Positions 6,668-12,383 of a DNA stretch of 14,473 nucleotides are shown piece after piece. This DNA comes from Nitrososphaerota archaeon (GTDB lineage Archaea > Thermoproteota > Nitrososphaeria > Nitrososphaerales > CADDZS01). The stretch's first letter is position 1. Each line of letters begins with the position of its first letter. The notes below the pieces were generated by a model, which worked only from the letters and a program-made list of their open reading frames with translations, made no database searches and was not told where the DNA came from. Both the position numbers and the translations under genes were made by a program. The stretch lies in assembly GCA_013288145.1 (NCBI GenBank), contig JABDCJ010000057.1, positions 1 to 14,473 of the forward strand. Reading direction: 5' to 3'.

Positions 6668-7714
6668 ATGAAAACACTATCAACAGCAGTCACACTGCTC
6701 GCAACCCTGCTTATCGCTAGCAGTGGTTTACTAGTCACACACGCATCAACAACAAATTCATATCAACAGCAATCGGCAAGCTCAGGTAAGTCGCTCTCAC
6801 TCGGACTTCAGGGAGTTATCGTAAGCGCTGGAAACCAGAAATGGTCGGTCTCTGGAGGAAATCTAGCAGGCGCACAGCTTGGACAGGAGATAGTCCCACC
6901 AGGCGCCAATCTTCAATACTCTCTCAGTGCTTCAGTTCGCGGACTCACCTCAACAGGATCAGTTCAACTTTCATTGAGCGGAACAACAGCTGACGGACAG
7001 TCAATCACATTCAATGCAAACGGACAAGTCGTCGGAATGATTCCATCCGTATGTTTTCCAAGCTATTCTTCGCCTGATGCAAATGGCAACTGCCCAACAA
7101 CTGACACTAGCACTATCCCAGCATTCTTTAAGGCAGTCGTTTCATCAAATGAAACACTTGGGACTGTCACTACCACAAACCAGCTAACGCTTCTCGTCGA
7201 ATCACCAATAATGAGCCCCTGGGGAGCTCCAATTGCAATCGTCTCAACTGACGGCTCTGTCAACATCGTCACCTCGTACAGCAACGCAATAGCAACTTGG
7301 TCACAGGTCAAATTGACAGGAACACTCACTGGAACATACAACGGACAGCAAGCAAGTGGATCATTCACGCAGACATCCAACGCAGTCGAGAACTTAGTAA
7401 CTGGAACTGAATTTGAATTTGGAAGCGTTGCCTTCCAGAACATGTCCCCAAGTTCTCTCAATGCAAAGGGCTACTACACGGGAAACTCTAGCGTCCCGAC
7501 CGCAGGCAGCTATGATTGCGCAGCACTCGCAGGTCTACCAGAAGGAACATGCACCGAGACAGGTCTTGCATCTACTGGCTCCTACATGATGATGGGTCAG
7601 AGCGGTTCAATAATCTCTGGTTCGTATGTTGTCAACTGGCCAGCTCCATCAGTAACTTTCAGCGGGTCAATGACTGCAACAGTCAAGACTTGGTCCCAGC
7701 AGGAAGATTCGTAA
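6668..7714 (+). CDS. Exported beta-rich protein of unknown family, paralog 1
   Basis: A 348-residue protein beginning with a clear signal peptide (MKTLSTAVTLLATLLIASSG). I do not recognise the family. It is plainly homologous along its whole mature length to the next gene: both have an AGxQKWxxSGG block, IPxVCFPSY, a GAPIxIxSTDGS block, MxPSSLNAxG, GTCTETG and a near-terminal WPAPSxxF segment. Four cysteines (129, 142, 284, 295) are conserved and probably pair as 129-142 and 284-295. No catalytic motif or C-terminal anchor is visible, so it may be released or bound to the surface layer. Codon choice is strikingly uniform (TCA, ACA, GCA, GGA and CCA dominate), unlike the mixed usage of its paralog, which suggests strong expression. 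A hairpin and T-rich tract follow the stop, so it is probably transcribed alone. Confidence 0.85.
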   Translation: MKTLSTAVTLLATLLIASSGLLVTHASTTNSYQQQSASSGKSLSLGLQGVIVSAGNQKWSVSGGNLAGAQLGQEIVPPGANLQYSLSASVRGLTSTGSVQLSLSGTTADGQSITFNANGQVVGMIPSVCFPSYSSPDANGNCPTTDTSTIPAFFKAVVSSNETLGTVTTTNQLTLLVESPIMSPWGAPIAIVSTDGSVNIVTSYSNAIATWSQVKLTGTLTGTYNGQQASGSFTQTSNAVENLVTGTEFEFGSVAFQNMSPSSLNAKGYYTGNSSVPTAGSYDCAALAGLPEGTCTETGLASTGSYMMMGQSGSIISGSYVVNWPAPSVTFSGSMTATVKTWSQQEDS

Positions 7715-7727
7715 AACTAGATTCATA

Positions 7728-7779
7728 GGGTGCAGGCTAAAGTAGCCTAAACCCCTCACTCCTTTTCTCTTTTTCTATT
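7728..7779 (+). terminator. Hairpin plus T-rich tract ending paralog 1
   Basis: GGGT (7728-7731) pairs with ACCC (7751-7754), and AGGCT (7734-7738) with AGCCT (7744-7748), leaving a GC/AA internal loop and an AAAGT apical loop. A pyrimidine tract with several T runs follows (7761-7779). It begins 14 bases after the stop codon, a good position for a terminator. Confidence 0.7.
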
Positions 7780-7909
7780 CCACAATATTCCGAAATCGAT
7801 ACAGTATTTTACCACATTCCAAGCTCTATTCTAAACTATGTGTTGAATCCGGCAAACTCGCTAAAGTAATCTTTTTTCCTATGTGTATTTACAAGAAAAA
7901 TTCAGGAGC

Positions 7910-7915
7910 AGGTGA
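7910..7915 (+). promoter_or_regulatory. Shine-Dalgarno site that supports the TTG start at 7924
   Basis: AGGTGA lies eight bases before TTG 7924 and matches the archaeal anti-Shine-Dalgarno pairing. The same AGGTGA motif precedes the start at 12384. It selects TTG as the start, because no in-frame ATG occurs before the signal peptide. TATTTA (7886-7891) or TAAAGTAA (7863-7870) could be the TATA element; only the latter would keep this site within the message. Confidence 0.6.
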
Positions 7916-7923
7916 ATTAGAAT

Positions 7924-8934
7924 TTGCGATCAGCACACGTAGTAGTCTCGACTTTGACAGTATTGACTCTGCTCTTTATTGCAGGTTCCATAGGCGTCAA
8001 TTCGGGAACTTACAGCTTCGCCGCGTCAAGCAAGCAGACTCTCAATCTTAACATTCAAAATGGTGGCATACTAAATGCCGGACCCCAGAAATGGACAATG
8101 TCGGGAGGAGTTCTCGGAATGGCTTTAGATAGTGCAACTCCTGATCTCGCCGCAGCAACCTGGACTTTTGTTCATTATTCAATGACGGCGAACGTGAATG
8201 GATTAACGACGAATGGAAAATTTGGATTACACCTTAATGGCACAACTGCAAGCGGTCAAGCCATTTCGATAAGAGTTCATGCAAACATCACTGATTCAAT
8301 ACCGGCTGTTTGTTTCCCATCTTACACTGTGACTGGTGTTTGCTCCGCAGCTGACACCAGCGAGATACCAGCGTACTTCGTCGCGACCGGTTTTCTGAGG
8401 GTTGTAACCGGAGAAGAGGCCTCGCCTAAACAACCGATATCTTTGCTGATTGAGGATGCTGCGTTGAACCCCTTCGGCGCACCGATCGTCATATCTTCTA
8501 CAGACGGCTCATTCTTGGTCGTGGCAACATATTCGCATGCTAGAACCGTATGGCAATCAGTTCAGACAGCAGGAACTTTGGCAGGCACTCTGGGATCCAA
8601 GCCAGTATCGGGTAATTTCGTTCAAAACATTCGCACCATTGAAGACTATGTAGCCGGTACCGCAACTGATTCAGGACAGATATCACTTGTGGGAATGACT
8701 CCGTCCTCTCTTAATGCAAATGGAAAATTCCACGGCACATCAATTATTCCGAAAACTGGAACAGTTGACTGCTCACCTCCAGGCTTGGCAGGAACTTGCA
8801 CCGAAACAGGCTACACTTCAACGGGAACATTCTCGATGGATCCAAATGGAGTAACTCTTTCTGGTAACTACGCAGTCCAGTGGCCGGCTCCATCGATAGT
8901 CTTCGACGGAAACATGACTGCCAAAGTTCATTAG
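7924..8934 (+). CDS. Exported beta-rich protein of unknown family, paralog 2
   Basis: A 336-residue protein from TTG 7924, preceded by a good Shine-Dalgarno site. Residues 1-29 form a signal peptide (hydrophobic VVVSTLTVLTLLFIAGSIGV). The mature part aligns end to end with the preceding gene, with conserved cysteines at 130, 140, 283 and 292 and the blocks AGPQKWTMSGG, IPAVCFPSY, GAPIVISSTDGS, MTPSSLNANG and WPAPSIVF. Identity is roughly two residues in five by eye. It is therefore an old tandem duplicate rather than a recent copy. Codon use is mixed, in contrast to its partner, so the two are probably expressed at different levels. No enzymatic motif is seen. A stem-loop with a T-rich tail follows. 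Confidence 0.83.
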   Translation: MRSAHVVVSTLTVLTLLFIAGSIGVNSGTYSFAASSKQTLNLNIQNGGILNAGPQKWTMSGGVLGMALDSATPDLAAATWTFVHYSMTANVNGLTTNGKFGLHLNGTTASGQAISIRVHANITDSIPAVCFPSYTVTGVCSAADTSEIPAYFVATGFLRVVTGEEASPKQPISLLIEDAALNPFGAPIVISSTDGSFLVVATYSHARTVWQSVQTAGTLAGTLGSKPVSGNFVQNIRTIEDYVAGTATDSGQISLVGMTPSSLNANGKFHGTSIIPKTGTVDCSPPGLAGTCTETGYTSTGTFSMDPNGVTLSGNYAVQWPAPSIVFDGNMTAKVH

Positions 8935-8971
8935 GACACCCTGAGAGCTGAATCGAAAACTAAACAGTCGA

Positions 8972-9026
8972 TATCTGCACCGATCTAGGCTTGAAGTATC
9001 GAGTGCAGATACGCTTCTTTTATTTC
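8972..9026 (+). terminator. Long hairpin and T-rich tract ending paralog 2
   Basis: TATCTGCAC (8972-8980) is the exact reverse complement of GTGCAGATA (9003-9011). The stem continues with CGAT/ATCG across one bulged A, leaving a 13-base loop. A T-rich stretch (9015-9026) follows directly. It starts 37 bases past the stop codon. The T-rich tail overlaps the TATA candidate for the next gene. Confidence 0.7.
9018..9025 (+). promoter_or_regulatory. TATA-like box for the small CxxC protein
   Basis: TTTTATTT is centred about 28 bases before ATG 9050, the spacing expected for a leaderless message, and the ATG lacks a clear Shine-Dalgarno site. The same bases form the T-rich tail of the preceding terminator, so the element may serve both genes. 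Confidence 0.4.
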
Positions 9027-9049
9027 TCGCCTGTCGGGGTTAACAGGAT

Positions 9050-9268
9050 ATGCAAACGATTTCTGCTAATTCATGCTCAAGTGTTAAACCAAAAAACGTC
9101 AAAAACTTTCTAGATTATGAGATCCTTCTAGCCTCTCACGATTGGAAGCTCGAAAAAGCTGAGGAAAATGGAAGAAACGGAATACTCGTCACAATGAAAT
9201 GCAAAAAGTGCAACGCTGACAGGGTTTCGGTTTTCTCTCCCAAGGATCCCGGTACTTCATCGTACTAG
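9050..9268 (+). CDS. Small CxxC protein, unknown function
   Basis: A 72-residue protein from ATG 9050 with no signal peptide or membrane segment, so it is probably cytoplasmic and unlike its exported neighbours. Its features are a charged, Lys/Glu-rich middle (DWKLEKAEENGRNG) and a CKKC pair at residues 51 and 54 followed by a basic, beta-like tail (NADRVSVFSP). A single CxxC could be half of a zinc site completed by dimerisation, with C9 or H30 as possible further ligands. I do not recognise the family. It has its own TATA candidate and ends 11 bases before the TATA box of the pilin operon. A regulatory role for that operon is conceivable from position alone. Confidence 0.6.
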   Translation: MQTISANSCSSVKPKNVKNFLDYEILLASHDWKLEKAEENGRNGILVTMKCKKCNADRVSVFSPKDPGTSSY

Positions 9269-9278
9269 ATATGGCACG

Positions 9279-9287
9279 TATATATTT
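9279..9287 (+). promoter_or_regulatory. TATA box of the pilin operon
   Basis: TATATATTT is the best archaeal TATA match in the window. It is centred about 37 bases before the TTG start at 9320, which puts the transcription start near 9308-9311 and leaves a leader of roughly ten bases. It lies immediately after the stop of the preceding small gene. Confidence 0.65.
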
Positions 9288-9319
9288 CACGAAAGCTTGC
9301 CCACTTTGAGATTTGAACT

Positions 9320-9838
9320 TTGGTCGGCCGACACCCGAAGTTTTCCGGCTATTTCGAATTCTCGAAACTGTCCTCTAAACGAAAGAATCGCCAGCGTAAA
9401 GCTATCAGCGAAATTATCGGTTCGCTTCTTATGATCGTTATCGTCGTCGGGCTGTCCGCGATTATCTTTGCTTTCGCGACAAATGGATTCTCCGGGATGG
9501 GATCAAATCTCTCCAACTTGTTTGGAAGTTCAGCAAATGCACTTGCAGAACGCGTAGTTGTGGAGCAAGTTACTTTCAATGAAACCGGGGCTAAACTTGG
9601 TGTAAATCTTTACATTAGAAACGATGGCTTGAATCCGACGACATTAGAATCCGTATACGTTACAAACATTACAGCAAGCAAACTAGTTCTCGCTTATACT
9701 ATCTCACCCGCAAAGCAGATCAACTCTGGATCTTTCGCGATAATCGCAGTAACATTTACTCCTGACGTGGGAACAACCTACAGTTTCACGATTGCAACGC
9801 AGCTTGGCAACACGGTGATAACAAATGCCAAAGCTTAA
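9320..9838 (+). CDS. Archaeal type IV pilin-like protein
   Basis: A 172-residue pilin-like subunit. A basic N-terminal leader (RKNRQRKA) is followed by ISEIIGSLLMIVIVV and further hydrophobic residues, the class III signal cut by archaeal prepilin peptidases, here most likely between A28 and I29. Residues about 30-53 form the hydrophobic helix that packs in the filament core. Residues about 78-168 form a beta-rich head (VTFNETGAKLGVNLYIRNDG, then a TYSFTIATQLGNT strand) typical of archaeal pilin-like proteins. The start is TTG 9320: a TGA lies in frame four bases upstream and no ATG precedes the leader. It is first in an operon and overlaps the next gene by 14 bases, so the two are probably translated in a coupled way. 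Pilin is preferred over archaellin because of the short head and unusual partners. Confidence 0.85.
   Translation: MVGRHPKFSGYFEFSKLSSKRKNRQRKAISEIIGSLLMIVIVVGLSAIIFAFATNGFSGMGSNLSNLFGSSANALAERVVVEQVTFNETGAKLGVNLYIRNDGLNPTTLESVYVTNITASKLVLAYTISPAKQINSGSFAIIAVTFTPDVGTTYSFTIATQLGNTVITNAKA
9814..9819 (+). promoter_or_regulatory. Shine-Dalgarno site for the giant pilin-like protein
   Basis: GGTGAT sits five bases before ATG 9825, inside the end of the upstream pilin gene. It supports this ATG and points to initiation while the upstream frame is still being translated. Confidence 0.6.
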
Positions 9839-12356
9839 TGACTATCTGTTCGGTGCGAAAGCTCGAAATCATCGCCTTCGAACACGCAAACGCTCAGTTT
9901 CCACAGTTATTGGTTCGCTGGTTTTCGTACTCATTCTATTCGCTGGTCTGACCACAACGTACACTGTGTTCAGCTATTACAATGGTTATAACCAGCAGCT
10001 TGTGCAGTACAATCAATCGGCGCTTCAGAGAGACGAAACTTCACTTTCGATCTCTGGGTTGACTTTTGGGGCAACTGTAAATACTATAGGGACGTCCACC
10101 AGTGCATCATCTGCTTACATCCAAATCACTGTAACGAACAGCCAAAACTCAGTAACGCCAACAACTTTTCAGCAAAAAATCACCTTCAATCCATCGAGTT
10201 ATTCCAGTTACGAGTCTGCAACTCTAAGTAACATAAGATTCTGCTTGGATACTTTTTGCAGTAGTCCACTCTACGCCTGGTTGGAATCTTGTACTCCTTC
10301 ATGCGGTACTTCGGCCACCTCTGCTAGTGCTTGGGTCAAGTTGACCTCTTCAATCGCTGCTAGTGGCGGAACAATGACAGTCTACATGGTGTTTCTGCCT
10401 ACAGCGATAAATTTTGACAACAAATATTGGGGAGAGGCTCCAGCCATATCGGGCACCTATGGACAATACGACAACGGAGCCAAAGTCTTCACAGTGTATG
10501 ACGGCTTTGTTGGCGCCGCTTTGAACGCCACTTTGTGGACAAAAGTCACTAGCTCTGCAACTGTTACCGTGAACAATGGTCTAACTGTAACTACCACCGC
10601 CGCCGCAGGATACGGGTTCATTACCTCGCCCTTCGAGACTTTTCCCTTGGTAGCAGAGGCCTACGCGACGGGTTCTGGCACCGGAAACACGATCTTGGGA
10701 GTAGCCACAACTCACAGCACGAATAGCTTCACCGCTTTGTACAGTGGATATTCGCTCAGCTGGCGCAGCGGCTCAGACAAGATGACATACCAGCCTTCTG
10801 GTGCTCAGACAAATCTTCACACCACAGCTCAGGCTTCATTTCCTGCTGGGATTTGGCAGGTCATCTGGTCTGCGACCGCCACTCAATTTTTCATGGATGG
10901 AGTAGGAAATAGCTATACTGGCTCCAACAATGGAGTCGCGATTGCAAACTATGCTATTTACCTTGGTGATTCTAACGGTGCAGTCTCCACTAGCACCTTT
11001 ACTTGGGTCAGGATGAGAGCCTATCCGCCCAGCAATGTAATGCCGACAACCTCATTCGGAGCTCTCGTCGGTCCTGTGGGCACAGCGACATCGAGCAGCG
11101 GCCAAGACAAACTTGTTTACTCCCAAGGACTTTGGTGGGCGTTCTATAGCGATGGAATAAACATAGTTTACGAAACGTCTGCTGATGGATCGACCTGGAG
11201 TAGCTCGACTATTGTCAGCTCTTCAGTAGATTCGACTAAAGGCTATAATTTTGGAATCTGGACTGTTGGAGGTACAATATACTATGCTCTCTCAGCGTAT
11301 GGGCAGAGCGCTTCATTCCTCTGGCGTTACGGAACTCTCCAGAGCTCCGGGACGATAAGCTGGTCAATAGCAGAAACGTCCGTGACAACTACGAATACGG
11401 TTTACTCGTACGATTCTATCGCCGCTGATTCCACTGGAAATGTCTGGGTTGCCCTAAACACAAATGATGGAACGAACGCTCACATCGAGGTATGGAGGTA
11501 CGCCTCATCTACCTGGAGCAAGGTGGACGATATCTCTCCTCTATCTTCGGATGAGGTCGCGCAGCTGGTTCCTCTCTCGAGTGGAGTTGCATTGATCTAT
11601 GGACGTGGCAGTGTTACAGCTCAAGTGAAGATAATCACAAGTGCCACAGGTTCGAGCTGGAGCGCTGCAGTTTCACCTGCTTCTAATTACATGCTATTTT
11701 CCTCGTCGGCAACAGCTATCACAAACACGGTATATTTTGCAGGGCTTGCTTCAGGAAGTACTGGAGTCACAACCGGCACGGTGAACTTTTGGTCATTCGC
11801 AAGTGGCGCAGGATCGACCTCGTCTGAAACCGTCCTCCAAGCAACGATTTCCGGCTGGATCGTTTCCATAACTGAGATGCCATCCAAGACTCTAGTTCTT
11901 TCCTACGGATCGGGGGCAAACGTCTATTCACAAACAAGTCTCAATTACGGCGTTAGCTGGGCATCGGCACAAACGATCAGCTCTTCTGAGACTTCTGTTT
12001 CAGGACTGACCATTGCCGACGACGCCAGCGGAATAATGTGGACAAGCGGAAGTTCAAGTCCCTATAACATTAGATTTTCCGCACTCCCGGTCTTAGGGAC
12101 GATCAGCGGCAGTCCTTTCGCCGTGCACATGATTAGCCTGTACATTCTTGATACGGTTTCAAACACGATGACTCACTTTGACACAAACTCTTCAGCGGCC
12201 GGAGTTACTGGAAGTTTCGATTACCAGATCGGTTCCGGCGAGACGATGTCTATCCCAATTTCATCTTTCAGCTGGACTGTGAGTCATAGCTACATTATCA
12301 CGGTTGCGACTGATCAAGGGACGATCCTCTCATACACTTTGACCTCTCCGAGCTAA
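9825..12356 (+). CDS. Giant pilin-like protein carrying DUF2341, ConA-like and propeller-like regions
   Basis: An 843-residue predicted filament-linked adhesin. Residues 19-50 are a basic leader (RTRKRS) and hydrophobic helix (VSTVIGSLVFVLILF), a class III-like signal, though the residue before the likely cut is Ser where Gly or Ala is usual. Residues about 115-225 resemble DUF2341, with cysteines 140, 145, 156 and 160 (C-x4-C-x10-C-x3-C) and WVKLTSSI. Residues about 226-415 look like a concanavalin-type lectin/glucanase fold (VYDGFVGAALNATLW, WVRMRAYPP). Residues about 427-755 look like a sialidase-type propeller: Asp-box-like motifs SADGSTW (452-458), SATGSSW (606-612) and SLNYGVSW (705-712). 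Residues about 763-843 resemble the C-terminal beta domain of archaeal pilins (HMISLYILDT, HSYIITVATDQGTI). The middle therefore seems inserted into a pilin. No catalytic residues could be assigned; glycan binding is inference. The next gene is a close paralog 27 bases downstream. Confidence 0.8.
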   Translation: MPKLNDYLFGAKARNHRLRTRKRSVSTVIGSLVFVLILFAGLTTTYTVFSYYNGYNQQLVQYNQSALQRDETSLSISGLTFGATVNTIGTSTSASSAYIQITVTNSQNSVTPTTFQQKITFNPSSYSSYESATLSNIRFCLDTFCSSPLYAWLESCTPSCGTSATSASAWVKLTSSIAASGGTMTVYMVFLPTAINFDNKYWGEAPAISGTYGQYDNGAKVFTVYDGFVGAALNATLWTKVTSSATVTVNNGLTVTTTAAAGYGFITSPFETFPLVAEAYATGSGTGNTILGVATTHSTNSFTALYSGYSLSWRSGSDKMTYQPSGAQTNLHTTAQASFPAGIWQVIWSATATQFFMDGVGNSYTGSNNGVAIANYAIYLGDSNGAVSTSTFTWVRMRAYPPSNVMPTTSFGALVGPVGTATSSSGQDKLVYSQGLWWAFYSDGINIVYETSADGSTWSSSTIVSSSVDSTKGYNFGIWTVGGTIYYALSAYGQSASFLWRYGTLQSSGTISWSIAETSVTTTNTVYSYDSIAADSTGNVWVALNTNDGTNAHIEVWRYASSTWSKVDDISPLSSDEVAQLVPLSSGVALIYGRGSVTAQVKIITSATGSSWSAAVSPASNYMLFSSSATAITNTVYFAGLASGSTGVTTGTVNFWSFASGAGSTSSETVLQATISGWIVSITEMPSKTLVLSYGSGANVYSQTSLNYGVSWASAQTISSSETSVSGLTIADDASGIMWTSGSSSPYNIRFSALPVLGTISGSPFAVHMISLYILDTVSNTMTHFDTNSSAAGVTGSFDYQIGSGETMSIPISSFSWTVSHSYIITVATDQGTILSYTLTSPS

Positions 12357-12370
12357 ACAGATTGTCCGCT

Positions 12371-12376
12371 AGGTGA
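12371..12376 (+). promoter_or_regulatory. Shine-Dalgarno site for the second giant pilin-like protein
   Basis: AGGTGA lies seven bases before ATG 12384 in the 27-base gap after the previous stop. No terminator or TATA box is seen in that gap, so the gene should be read from the operon message. Confidence 0.6.
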
Positions 12377-12383
12377 AATAATA

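Noticed and set aside
6364..6738. Minus-strand frame of 124 codons (85 from ATG 6621) in the spacer before paralog 1
   Set aside because: The long form overlaps the signal-peptide region of a well-supported plus-strand gene. The short form has no promoter, ribosome site or recognisable motif and carries long basic stretches typical of antisense reading.
9320..9838. Calling the small pilin an archaellin
   Set aside because: The class III signal is shared by both, but the short head, partner genes with giant heads and absence of archaellum genes favour a type IV pilus or related surface filament.
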